Shown here: piece after piece, positions 34,588 to 43,187 of the stretch
How the letters are laid out: every line of letters begins with the position of its first letter
Position numbering within the stretch: the first letter of the stretch is position 1
Assembly: GCF_003205295.1 (NCBI RefSeq)
Contig: NZ_QJRP01000009.1
Location: 62,001-126,000 of the forward strand
From: Pseudomonas mosselii
Lineage (GTDB): Bacteria > Pseudomonadota > Gammaproteobacteria > Pseudomonadales > Pseudomonadaceae
Length of the DNA: 64,000 nt
Direction: 5' to 3'
Position numbers and translations under genes: made by a program
Notes under the pieces: generated by a model
What the model saw: only the letters and a program-made list of their open reading frames with translations
What the model was told of the DNA's origin: nothing
The model's database searches: none

Positions 34588-37026
34588 TCATCCGGAGGCG
34601 CAACTCACATCGGCCAGGCGCAGGCCGTCCTGTTCGCGGGTTTGCTCCAGGTCGAGGCTGAAGGTGCACTGCTGATCGTCGGCCTGGCCCCAGACCAGAC
34701 GGTAATGCCGGTCTTCACCGACGGACAGCAGTACCTGACCCATGGGCCCCACGGCAGTGACACGCTGCCCAGCCCCATCGAGCACGGCGGCACCAAACGG
34801 CACCGCCGTACCGCCCGGCAAGCCCACCGTGGCCAGTACCTTCTCACTGCGCCGTGCGCTGAACCGCGCCAGCACCACCGCGCCGCGCCGTGGGACCACG
34901 GTACCGACACCATTGTCGATGTCGGTGTTGGTGTCCAGCTTGCGAGTGTCGAGGCTGATGCGGTTGCGTCGGTAAGGCTGAACATACGGCACCAGGCTGT
35001 ATCCCCGAGCGTCGGTGAAGACACCGGGAGCATTCAGCACACCTACATTCGGCGTGTCCGTGACCTCGACCAGCGCCATGGTCTCACCCAGGTGCTGCCC
35101 CAACTGGATACCCCCAGCGTGGGCCAACAACGCCCCGGACATACCGATGTTGAGCGAGCGATAGTCGCTACTGTGGCTCAGCCCCGCATTAAGGTCGGCC
35201 CAGGGCGCACGGTAACCGACAGAGGCCGAGCCGGTATTGGCCGAACGTGCGTTGCGCTGCAGGTCGAGGTTGTAGTTGAGGTTGTTGTATTCACCGGCCA
35301 AACCACTCAACCCCAAATGCTGGCCCTGACTGCCATCAGCTTCGCGCTCCACGCTGACCCTCGCGCTCTGGCCCCCCAGAGGGAAACTGATGGTCAGGCC
35401 TACCTGCAGCCCTTGCTGATCGTCAGCACTCAGGCTCTTGCTGGCGTGCAGCGACAGGTTGGCCCGTTGTACTTGGCTGCTCACGCCGAACTGCAGCTGG
35501 CGTTGCTGGCGCGCGCTGTTCCAGTAATCCTGTTGGGACAGGTTCAGGTACATCGAAGTGCTGCTGGCAAAGCTTTGTGAAACGTTGGCCTCCAGACGGC
35601 TGCGCCGGCTGACCATCTTGTATTGGCTGTCGTCAGCCAACGCTTGCTGCCAGGTACGATCCCCCACCACTTCGCTGAAATCACGGTAACCGGGGGTCGA
35701 ATAGCGGTAGCCGGCAAAACGCAGGTTGGTCCCCGTGGCGAAGGCCTTGCCATAACGCAGGCCATAGCTCTGTCCGGTCACGGCCGAGGGCCAGATATCC
35801 GACCGGGCGTGAGTGACGTCCAGTGATACCGCGCCCAGGCTGCCCAGCCCCTTGCCGACACCAAATTGGTAGGCACGGTAACCCTCGCCCACCAGCCCCG
35901 CCACGGACAAGGTGAAATCGCGTGGCAAACCTCGGGCATATGAACCGAGCATGAAGCCCGGCTGTGCTTCGGGTGAGCTCGCCGCATGGTAATGCCCGGC
36001 GGTCACGCTGTAGCGCCAGGTACCGTCGCGCAGCAGATTGCCAAGCGTTGCATAGGGCTGGGTAAAACGCTGCTGGGTGCCGTCGGCCTCGGTGATGATC
36101 ACTTCCAGGTCGCCACTGCCGGATGCCGCGTTCAGGTCGCGGATCTCGAACGCGCCGGGCGGCACGAAGGTGCTGTAGAGCGAATAGCCATACTGACGCA
36201 CCTCGACTTTCGCCTGGGTACGGGCAACCCCCTGAATGACGGGCGCGTATCCTTGCAGCGAGTCCGGCAGCATCTGCAGGTCGCTGGCCAGTTGCACGCC
36301 GCGAAACGGGATGCTTTGCAGGGTGTCCCCCAGGGTCATGCTTTCCCCGATCAGCAGTTGCCCTGCGGTGCCTGGCAAGTCACGTTGCAGATAGCTGGCA
36401 GCACGCTCCCAGGTGCCGTCCTTCTGATACGAAGAACTGGAGCGCAGGCGCCAGGCGCCAAGGTTCAAACCACCATTGAGGTAGAGGCTGTATTGATCAG
36501 TGCCCTGATGCTGGTACTCACTTCTGGAACCGGAAAACTGGTAGTTGAGAAACCCAGCATTGATCCCTGCGTCCCACTCTTCGGGGCGCACGTAGCCCAA
36601 GGCATCGTGCCTGAGGTAGACCTGTGGAACGCTGATGTCGAGCTTGAGTTGGCGGCTGTCGAAATGTACCGACGCGCCCTCCAGTGTCGCCAACCAGTCG
36701 GGACAATCCGTATCGTCGACAGCGGCGGGCAACTGGATTCCCAGCCGTTCCAACTGCGCCCGGGACAGGCATGGGCTTAGCGCTTCGCCCATGCGCCGGA
36801 AGTCGACCTCTCGTTGCCCGATTGCCTCCTGATTCAGGCGCACACTGACCAGGTAGCGCCCGGTCGGCAACGCCTGCTCGTGCAGCATGGCCTGCAGGTC
36901 ACCCTGCCAGCCCGAACCGCCAATATCGGCCATGAAGCCGGTATCGAATTGTGAGCTGGCCGCGGCTTCGCGCAGCATGGCCAGGAATAGCACCGTCCCT
37001 GCCCTTGCCATTCGTCCCTGTATCAT
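34588..37026 (-). CDS. Fimbrial usher (FimD/PapC family)
   Basis: An 812-residue outer-membrane usher that translocates and assembles pilin subunits delivered by the chaperone. The first ATG at 37026 has no strong ribosome binding site; an alternative at 37011 follows GGGA. Visible are the N-terminal chaperone-binding domain (YLVSVRLNQEAIGQREVDFR), the long beta-barrel with repeated GxR/GxY turns and plug, and the two small C-terminal domains ending in VSCASG. Length fits the family. It starts four bases after the chaperone stop, so the two are coupled. Confidence 0.9.
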   Translation of the reverse strand: MIQGRMARAGTVLFLAMLREAAASSQFDTGFMADIGGSGWQGDLQAMLHEQALPTGRYLVSVRLNQEAIGQREVDFRRMGEALSPCLSRAQLERLGIQLPAAVDDTDCPDWLATLEGASVHFDSRQLKLDISVPQVYLRHDALGYVRPEEWDAGINAGFLNYQFSGSRSEYQHQGTDQYSLYLNGGLNLGAWRLRSSSSYQKDGTWERAASYLQRDLPGTAGQLLIGESMTLGDTLQSIPFRGVQLASDLQMLPDSLQGYAPVIQGVARTQAKVEVRQYGYSLYSTFVPPGAFEIRDLNAASGSGDLEVIITEADGTQQRFTQPYATLGNLLRDGTWRYSVTAGHYHAASSPEAQPGFMLGSYARGLPRDFTLSVAGLVGEGYRAYQFGVGKGLGSLGAVSLDVTHARSDIWPSAVTGQSYGLRYGKAFATGTNLRFAGYRYSTPGYRDFSEVVGDRTWQQALADDSQYKMVSRRSRLEANVSQSFASSTSMYLNLSQQDYWNSARQQRQLQFGVSSQVQRANLSLHASKSLSADDQQGLQVGLTISFPLGGQSARVSVEREADGSQGQHLGLSGLAGEYNNLNYNLDLQRNARSANTGSASVGYRAPWADLNAGLSHSSDYRSLNIGMSGALLAHAGGIQLGQHLGETMALVEVTDTPNVGVLNAPGVFTDARGYSLVPYVQPYRRNRISLDTRKLDTNTDIDNGVGTVVPRRGAVVLARFSARRSEKVLATVGLPGGTAVPFGAAVLDGAGQRVTAVGPMGQVLLSVGEDRHYRLVWGQADDQQCTFSLDLEQTREQDGLRLADVSCASG

Positions 37027-37030
37027 GCGG

Positions 37031-37777
37031 TCAGAACCCGACGCGGGTTTTCAGCGGGTCCTGGTAACCGCCATGATCGTTGATGGTTGAGAACTCGACC
37101 GTCGCGCCCGCCCCCCCGACCTGGCGCTTAAGCGGGTAATCCAGGCTCGACCTGGGCGCCAGCATGTCGATGTCCCGCAGTTCGATCGGCTTCTGGTCGT
37201 CCGTGACCCGAATGCCAATGAAGGTGACGTGGTACGCGCTGGGGTTGCTGACCCGTAGCAGTGTGCCGGTGGGCCGGTCGATCAGTTTCCACTGCAACTG
37301 CCCGGGGGCTTGCAACGCGGTGCCCGGCAGGCCTTTTGGGCGGTAGAAGAGTTTGACCCGGGTGCGCACGGCGACCTTGAGCGCATTGTCCTGGCGCTCG
37401 CTCTGCACTGGAATTTCCTGGGCGTTGAAGTAGAACACCGACTCACGATCGCTGGGTAATTCACCTGGCGTCCTGATGATCCGCACCACCTGTTCTTCGC
37501 CGGCACGCACCCTGAACAGCGCGGGCATGGCAATGAAAGGGCTGGCGCGGTCGCGGCTGTCGGCGGCGTCATTGACCCAGGCCTGGACCGCGTAGTCGTC
37601 ACGCCCCAGGTTGGAAACGATGGTTGATACGCTGCGCTCGTCCGCGCCAAGCACGATGCGCGTGCCGTTGAGCATCACGCCGGCACTGGCCGGCAGTGCT
37701 GGCCAGCTGACAATGAGTGCAACACAAATCCTGCGCAGGCCGAAGGCCCCCGCGCGCGTGCGAAGAAGGGTTTTCAT
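37031..37777 (-). CDS. Periplasmic fimbrial chaperone (PapD family)
   Basis: A 248-residue chaperone with a signal peptide ending near LPASA and two immunoglobulin-like domains. The G1-strand region is VRVKLFYRPKGLPG, carrying the Arg/Lys pair and alternating hydrophobics used in donor-strand complementation. SVFYFNAQEIP corresponds to the family signature strand. It holds pilin and adhesin subunits folded until the usher takes them. Confidence 0.9.
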   Translation of the reverse strand: MKTLLRTRAGAFGLRRICVALIVSWPALPASAGVMLNGTRIVLGADERSVSTIVSNLGRDDYAVQAWVNDAADSRDRASPFIAMPALFRVRAGEEQVVRIIRTPGELPSDRESVFYFNAQEIPVQSERQDNALKVAVRTRVKLFYRPKGLPGTALQAPGQLQWKLIDRPTGTLLRVSNPSAYHVTFIGIRVTDDQKPIELRDIDMLAPRSSLDYPLKRQVGGAGATVEFSTINDHGGYQDPLKTRVGF

Positions 37778-37839
37778 TGCAGTTCGAACCTGAACATTGA
37801 CAGCACCGGAGCGCGACCTGGCCCCGGTGCAGGGGCGGG

Positions 37840-38391
37840 TTACTTGTAGTCGACGCTGAAGGAGGCCTTGGCGTTGGCAGTGCCTGGGGTAGCGGCGCCG
37901 GTGGCGATGTAGTTCGCGGTGAAACGCAGCGGCTCGCTCAGATTGGCGTACTCGCTGGAGGAGCGGCCCATCTGCACATCGTTGCCCGCGGCGTCGCGAA
38001 TCTGTACCGCGACATTGCGTGCTACACCGTCGCTCCCGGCATTTTCAAGACCCAGCCACTCACCGTTGGGCCCAGCAACCCCGCTCATGCCGAGGAACCG
38101 TACGGTGGCCGTCTTATCGCTTAGGTCGCAGTCTTCGTCCTCGACGCCTGAGGCTTGCAGATGAAGCTCGAACGCTGCGGCGCCGGCCGTATCGTTTAGT
38201 TTCTTCAGTGACTGGGAAGATACGTTGCCGAGTGACACGATCGAGCTTGCGGTGTTGTTGACATCACCGACGCTGACCGAGCAGGTTGAGGCGTTGACCG
38301 AGCCGACGAAACTGATCTCACCATCAGCGGCCATGCCGGATGTGGCGACGCAGCACAGGCCGACGGCCAATGCCGATTTCAGAAGATTCAT
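37840..38391 (-). CDS. Major fimbrial subunit (type 1-like pilin)
   Basis: A 183-residue pilin. The ATG at 38391 follows AGGAAG; the longer frame is not supported. The signal peptide ends at GMAADGE. The mature protein starts ISFVGSVNASTCSV, with a second cysteine in EDCDLSDK forming the usual pilin disulfide, and ends ANAKASFSVDYK, the donor-strand-recognised terminus. It is the first gene of the pilin-chaperone-usher operon, and its end resembles that of the distant adhesin gene. Confidence 0.88.
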   Translation of the reverse strand: MNLLKSALAVGLCCVATSGMAADGEISFVGSVNASTCSVSVGDVNNTASSIVSLGNVSSQSLKKLNDTAGAAAFELHLQASGVEDEDCDLSDKTATVRFLGMSGVAGPNGEWLGLENAGSDGVARNVAVQIRDAAGNDVQMGRSSSEYANLSEPLRFTANYIATGAATPGTANAKASFSVDYK

Positions 38392-38483
38392 GGAGGTGCT
38401 TCCTGTTTTCCGAAGTTGAAGGGAACCGCTGGATGCGGGCCGTTGCAGACTAGGGAAGCGATGCGCCAGGGGGTACGGGAGCC

Positions 38484-38534
38484 GTCTTGAATACGGGCGA
38501 GAGCAGTCTTGATACTTGCCCATATGTGGGTAAG
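38484..38534. promoter_or_regulatory. Repeats upstream of the pilin gene, candidate regulator sites
   Basis: Two direct repeats, GTCTTGAATAC (38484) and GTCTTGATAC (38506), start 22 bases apart, about two helical turns. They are followed by an inverted repeat CTTGCCCATA / TGTGGGTAAG (38515-38534, 8 of 10 pairs). All lie 93-143 bases before the pilin ATG. Spacing in phase with the helix suits a dimeric LuxR-type response regulator such as the one encoded at 30368. Binding is inferred. Confidence 0.4.
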
Positions 38535-38707
38535 AGCGGTCGAATAATAGGTCCGGCATGGCAGCAACCAGGCCCTGGCAGGCACTGAGGGAGGGACTGT
38601 CCCTTGACTCACACGCAAAACTCCTTGTCCCTTCCACCACTTTTTCCCATCCCCGCCTCCACCCAGAATCCGCCCCTGACACCATTTCCCGTTCAGGAGC
38701 CCACAAC

Positions 38708-39643
38708 TTGCACTACTTCAAACCCCTGCTACTCACCCTGGCCCTGGCCACCACCGCCCAATCCACCCTGGCCGCCGACTGGCAATCCTCCCCCTACGGC
38801 CCAAACGATGAAATCGGCGCCGCCAACCTCCTCACCCCCGAGGTGGTCAAGCAAGCCATCACCCTGGTCAAGACCGGCAAGACCTACCCCCTCGCCGTCC
38901 CCGTCAGCAAGGACCTGCCCGCCTTCCGCCACCGCAGCTTCCACCTCTACAACATCCAGCCCGGCGAACAGGCCGGCCAGACCCTGGGCAAGAACAAGTT
39001 CAGCTTCAACGATGAACTGGTCAACGGCTGGACCGGCGTCGGCACCCAGCTCAACGGCATCGGCCATATCGGCATCGACAACGTCTACTACAACGGCAAC
39101 AAGGCCGCCGACTTCGTCACCGTCGAAGGCGTGACCAAGCTCGGCGTGGAGAAAGTGCCGCCGATGGTCACCCGCGGCGTGGTGCTGGACATGACCGCCC
39201 ACTACGGCAAGGCCATCGTACCGGGTGGTACGTCGTTCACCGTCAATGACATCAAGGCGGTGCTCAAGCGGCAAGGCATCACCCTGCGCAAGGGCGACGT
39301 GGTGCTGTTCAACACCGGCTGGCTGGAGCTGATCGGCAAGGACAACATGCAGTTCCTCGCCACCGAGCCGGGTATCGACCTGCCGGCGGCCGAGTGGCTG
39401 GCCGACCAGGGCATCGTCGCCTTCGGCGGCGACACCTGGGCCTCGGAGGTCTACCCCAACCCCACGGGTGAAGAGTTCCCGGTCAACCAGTACATGCTGG
39501 CCAAGCGCGGCATCTACAACCTGGAGCTGATCGACACCCGCGCCCTGGTGCGCGACAAGGCCTTCGAGTTCCTGTTCGTGCTGGGCCAGCCGCTGTACAA
39601 GGGCTCGACCCAGGTCAACATCAACCCGGTGGCCATTCACTGA
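38708..39643 (+). CDS. Secreted cyclase-family (PF04199) metal hydrolase
   Basis: A 311-residue protein. The TTG at 38708 behind GGAG is preferred because it begins a clean signal peptide (MHYFKPLLLTLALATTAQSTLAA); upstream ATG frames do not. The fold is that of kynurenine formamidase / isatin hydrolase-type cyclases, with FRHRSFHLYNIQPG and a long C-terminal region FGGDTWASEVYPNP. The metal signature, normally HxGTHxDxPxH or GTQxDGxGH, reads GTQLNGIGH (residues 112-120) with Asn in place of the metal-binding Asp. Its substrate, probably a cyclic or N-acyl carboxylic compound, is unknown. Confidence 0.78.
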   Translation: MHYFKPLLLTLALATTAQSTLAADWQSSPYGPNDEIGAANLLTPEVVKQAITLVKTGKTYPLAVPVSKDLPAFRHRSFHLYNIQPGEQAGQTLGKNKFSFNDELVNGWTGVGTQLNGIGHIGIDNVYYNGNKAADFVTVEGVTKLGVEKVPPMVTRGVVLDMTAHYGKAIVPGGTSFTVNDIKAVLKRQGITLRKGDVVLFNTGWLELIGKDNMQFLATEPGIDLPAAEWLADQGIVAFGGDTWASEVYPNPTGEEFPVNQYMLAKRGIYNLELIDTRALVRDKAFEFLFVLGQPLYKGSTQVNINPVAIH

Positions 39644-39744
39644 TCATCAGGCCTTGAGTACCCTGCCCGCTGCTTGCAGCGGGCATTTGCGTTGATGCAG
39701 GCTGGCCACCTGGTAAAAACACAGGGCTGTCCCCTGGAGGTCTC

Positions 39745-40650
39745 ATGCAGGATCTACGTCAGTTGCGCTACTTCGTCGCCGTCGCCGAATGCGAAAACGT
39801 CGGCCGCGCGGCGGAACAGCTTCATATCTCTCAATCCCCCTTGAGCCGGCAGATCGCCCAGCTCGAGGACCACCTCGGCCTGGCCTTGTTCGAACGGCGC
39901 AACCAGCGCCTGTTCCTCACCGCCGACGGTCGCACCTTCCTGTCCGAGGCCCGTGGCCTGCTCAAGCACGCTGAACGCCTGGAGTCACTGGGCAAGCGCC
40001 TGGGCCGTGGCGAGGAAGGCGGGCTGTGCATCGGCTACGTCAACCATGCCATCCATGCCGGCGTGCTGCCCGGCGCGGTGCGGGCCATACGCAGCGAACG
40101 CCCGAAGATTCACATCGCCCTGTACAACATGACTCCGAGCGAGCAGTTCGAGGGCCTGCGCCAGCGCAGCCTGGACATCGCCCTGGTCTGCGAGCCGCCG
40201 CCCGACAATGATCCCGACCTGCGGGCGCATCCGGTGCTGGACGACCCGATGCTCCTGGCCATCCCCGCCGAGCACCCGCTGGCTGGCAAGACCGACCTCA
40301 GCCCCGCCGACCTGCATGAGCAGGAATGGATCATCACCGGCGGGCAGCCCGACCAGATCAACAAGCGCGACGATTTCATCGCCCGCTGCGCCGACGCGGG
40401 CTTCACCCCGCGTCTGTCGCTGGAGGCCACCGACCCGCTGAGCGTGCTTGGCCTGGTGTCCGCCGGGCTCGGCCTGGCCATGGTGCAGGGCAGTCTGAGT
40501 GCCAGCGCCGGCCCCACGGTGGTGCTGCGCAAGCTAGAGTGGTTCAGCCCCTGCGTGCAATTGTGGGCGGCCTGGCACCAGGTCGACCTGCGGCCGATCG
40601 TGGGGGTATTCCGCGAGCGCGTGCTGGCCCTGGCCGATCAGACTTTGTAG
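39745..40650 (+). CDS. LysR-family transcriptional regulator
   Basis: A 301-residue regulator with an N-terminal winged helix (RQLRYFVAVAECENVGRAAE, LHISQSPLSRQIAQLEDHLG) and an effector domain starting LCIGYVNHAIHAGVLP. It lies between the cyclase-family gene and a short-chain dehydrogenase, all on the plus strand, and probably controls one or both. The effector is unknown. Confidence 0.9.
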   Translation: MQDLRQLRYFVAVAECENVGRAAEQLHISQSPLSRQIAQLEDHLGLALFERRNQRLFLTADGRTFLSEARGLLKHAERLESLGKRLGRGEEGGLCIGYVNHAIHAGVLPGAVRAIRSERPKIHIALYNMTPSEQFEGLRQRSLDIALVCEPPPDNDPDLRAHPVLDDPMLLAIPAEHPLAGKTDLSPADLHEQEWIITGGQPDQINKRDDFIARCADAGFTPRLSLEATDPLSVLGLVSAGLGLAMVQGSLSASAGPTVVLRKLEWFSPCVQLWAAWHQVDLRPIVGVFRERVLALADQTL

Positions 40651-40742
40651 GTCTTAATTCAGTCAAATCTAGTCTTTTACAGTCTGATCGCGCGTCACTA
40701 GCATGGCTCCCATCGATGCAACTCATCCACAGGAGCCATTCC

Positions 40743-41540
40743 ATGAACATCGACCTCGGCGGGCGTACCGCCATCATCAGCGGCTCGACCGGCGGTATCG
40801 GCCTGGCCATCGCTCGCGGCCTGGCCCGCGCCCATGCCGACGTGGTCATCGCCGGCCGCAGCCAGAAGTCGCTCGACGCCGCCCTGGCCGAACTGCGCGC
40901 CCAGGGTGGCCGTGGCCAGGTGCACGGGGTGTTCGCCGACCTGGGCACGGCCGAAGGCGCCCAGGCGCTGATCGCCGCTCACCCTCGCGCCGACATCCTG
41001 GTCAACAACCTGGGCATCTACGATGACGTCGATTTCTTCGACGTCGACGACAGCGAGTGGAACCGCTTCTACGACACCAACGTGCTGTCCGGCGTGCGCC
41101 TGGCGCGCCACTACGCACCGGGCATGGTCGAGAAAGGCTGGGGGCGGATCCTGTTCATCTCCTCGGAGTCCGGCATCGCCATCCCGGCCGACATGATCAA
41201 CTACGGTGTGACCAAGGCGGCCAACCTCGCCGTTTCCCATGGCCTGGCCAAACGCCTGGCCGGCACCGGGGTCACCGTCAACGCGGTGCTGCCCGGCCCA
41301 ACCCTGACCGACGGCGTCGCCAACCTGGTGGCCGATGCGGCCAAAGCTTCCGGGCGCAGCATTCGCGAAGAGGCCGACCACTTCGTGCGCAGCGCCCGCC
41401 CGAGCTCGATCATCCAGCGCGCCGCCGACGTCGACGAAGTCGCGCACCTGGTGGTGTACCTCGCCTCCCCTTATTCCTCCGCCACCACCGGCGCGGCCCT
41501 GCGGGTCGACGGCGGTGTAGTCGACAGCCTCGCAATTTGA
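40743..41540 (+). CDS. Short-chain dehydrogenase/reductase
   Basis: A 265-residue NAD(P)-dependent oxidoreductase. The ATG at 40743 follows AGGAGC. It has the cofactor motif GSTGGIGLA, NNLG in place of NNAG, the catalytic Ser in FISSESG and the YxxxK pair in NYGVTKAAN. After PGPTLTDGV there is a longer than usual loop. It is followed 21 bases later by a small SRPBCC gene, so the two are likely co-transcribed. Substrate unknown. Confidence 0.88.
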   Translation: MNIDLGGRTAIISGSTGGIGLAIARGLARAHADVVIAGRSQKSLDAALAELRAQGGRGQVHGVFADLGTAEGAQALIAAHPRADILVNNLGIYDDVDFFDVDDSEWNRFYDTNVLSGVRLARHYAPGMVEKGWGRILFISSESGIAIPADMINYGVTKAANLAVSHGLAKRLAGTGVTVNAVLPGPTLTDGVANLVADAAKASGRSIREEADHFVRSARPSSIIQRAADVDEVAHLVVYLASPYSSATTGAALRVDGGVVDSLAI

Positions 41541-41561
41541 ATTCAATTCTGGAGATTTCCC

Positions 41562-41969
41562 ATGGCCAACGCCCAAGCAACCCTGAACACCCCACACAGC
41601 CCCGAGCACGTCTGGGCCCTGATCGGCGGCTTCGACAGCCTGCCCGACTGGCTGCCGTTCATCCCTGAAAGCCTGTCCAGCGAAGGCGGCCGCGTGCGCT
41701 CGCTGAAAGACCCGGACGGCAACATCATTGTCGAGCGCCTGATGGCTTTCGATGAGCAGCAGCGCAGCTACAGCTACTCGATCCTGACCAGCCCGTTCCC
41801 GGTGACCGGCTACCTGTCGACCCTGCGGGTCAAGGCCGACGGCCAGGGCAGCCGGGTGGAGTGGTTCGGCGAGTTCACCCCGGTTGGCGTCAGCGACGAA
41901 GAAGCCACGGCGTTGTTCACCGGCATCTATGAAGGTGGCCTGCAGGCCCTAGCCAAGAGCCTGGGTTGA
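41562..41969 (+). CDS. SRPBCC (polyketide cyclase-like) protein
   Basis: A 135-residue START/Bet v1-like small-ligand-binding protein: VWALIGGFDSLPDWLPFI opens the fold, SPFPVTGYLSTLRVKADG gives the central strands, and a C-terminal helix (EGGLQALAKSLG) closes the cavity. Co-transcribed with the SDR gene before it. A terminator follows at 41992. The ligand is unknown. Confidence 0.8.
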   Translation: MANAQATLNTPHSPEHVWALIGGFDSLPDWLPFIPESLSSEGGRVRSLKDPDGNIIVERLMAFDEQQRSYSYSILTSPFPVTGYLSTLRVKADGQGSRVEWFGEFTPVGVSDEEATALFTGIYEGGLQALAKSLG

Positions 41970-41991
41970 TGTAACCCCCGAGATGCACAGC

Positions 41992-42016
41992 AGGGCCGCC
42001 TTCGAGCGGCCCTTTT
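41992..42016 (+). terminator. Rho-independent terminator after the SDR-SRPBCC pair
   Basis: AGGGCCGC-cttcga-GCGGCCCT followed by TTTT: an 8-bp stem, short loop and T-run 22 bases after the SRPBCC stop. Confidence 0.8.
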
Positions 42017-42118
42017 GCATTGCTGATTCCAGCTCAATACACCTTTGCCCGAACTCCGCTGTATCCCTGCCCCGCGCCTCGCTACCCTGCCCCGTTTCTG
42101 CCCCTACGAGAACCGCTC

Positions 42119-43105
42119 ATGTCCATCACTCATCGCGCCTGGGGTTGGACCCCGGGCGCAGGCCTGGACGGCCTGCAACTCATCGACAAACCCCTGCCTG
42201 AAGTTGGCCCCGGCCAAGTGCTGGTGGCCAACCGCGCCATCGCCCTGAACCCGGTGGACTGGAAGATCTGCGAATGGGGTCACGCCGACTGGCACCCGGG
42301 CACCGTGCCCGGCGTCGATGGCGCGGGTACCGTGATCGCGGTCGGTGCCGGCGTCGACCTGACGCTGGGCTCCCGCGTCGCCTATCACCAGTCGCTGTCC
42401 CGCGATGGCAGCTTCGCCGAGCACTGCCTGCTGGATGCGAACCTGGTCATGCACATTCCCGACAACCTCGACATCGCCGCGGCCGCCGCCGTCCCCTGCC
42501 CCGCGCTCACGGCCTGGCAGGCCCTGGCCAAGGTCGCCGACGGCGCGTCGCGTGATGTGCTGGTAGTTGGCGCAGGCGGCGCGGTGGGCTTCTATCTCGT
42601 CCAGCTGGCACTGCAGCGCGGCCTGCGCGTGTGGGCCACGGCGGGCCGGCAGCACCATGATCGGCTCAGGCAACTGGGCGTGGCCGGGGTGTTCGACTAC
42701 CGTGCCGGCGACTGGCAGGCCGATGTGCAGGCGGCCCTCGGTGAGCGTCCGCTGCATGCCCTGTTCGACACGGTCAGCGGCAGCCATGCCGCGAGCCTGG
42801 CCCATCTGCTGGGTTACAACGGCCATCTGGTGTGCATTCAGGACCGCCAGGAAAGCGCCCCGCTGCCGGCCTTCAGCACGGCGATCTCGCTGCACGAGGT
42901 GGCGCTCAACAGTGTCCATGCCCATGGCCGGCTGCTCGATCGGCAAGCGTTGAAGGTCGAAGGGGAGCGTTTGCTGAGGATGGTCGCCGATGGCCGGCTG
43001 CTGGCACCGCAGCGCCTGGACTTTCGCTTCGAGGCGCTGCCGCAGGCGTTGCGCCAACTGAAGGAAGGCAGCGCGTCGGGCAAGTGGGTGACGCGCTTGG
43101 CGTAA
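42119..43105 (+). CDS. Medium-chain dehydrogenase/reductase, quinone-oxidoreductase type
   Basis: A 328-residue MDR enzyme. The ATG at 42119 (MSITHRAWGWTPG) fits the family start; its ribosome binding site is weak. It has the cofactor motif VVGAGGAVGFYLVQLA and the N-terminal NPVDWKICEWG region. The structural-zinc cysteine cluster is absent, placing it with the zinc-free NADPH:quinone / enone reductases. It stands alone between two terminators. Substrate unknown. Confidence 0.82.
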   Translation: MSITHRAWGWTPGAGLDGLQLIDKPLPEVGPGQVLVANRAIALNPVDWKICEWGHADWHPGTVPGVDGAGTVIAVGAGVDLTLGSRVAYHQSLSRDGSFAEHCLLDANLVMHIPDNLDIAAAAAVPCPALTAWQALAKVADGASRDVLVVGAGGAVGFYLVQLALQRGLRVWATAGRQHHDRLRQLGVAGVFDYRAGDWQADVQAALGERPLHALFDTVSGSHAASLAHLLGYNGHLVCIQDRQESAPLPAFSTAISLHEVALNSVHAHGRLLDRQALKVEGERLLRMVADGRLLAPQRLDFRFEALPQALRQLKEGSASGKWVTRLA

Positions 43106-43121
43106 TCCGGCTGCACAAATG

Positions 43122-43144
43122 AAAACGCCGCGCTAAGCGCGGCG
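43122..43144 (-). terminator. Terminator after the aldo-keto reductase gene
   Basis: On the minus strand CGCCGCGC-tta-GCGCGGCG is followed by TTTTC, 44 bases after the reductase stop. A second stem, CAGGGCTG-cgctg-CAGCCCTG (43154-43174), lies between. The first also ends plus-strand reading from the MDR gene, although without a T-run there. Confidence 0.75.
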
Positions 43145-43187
43145 ATGATGCAAACAGGGCTGCGCTGCAGCCCTGTCCTGTTCAAGC

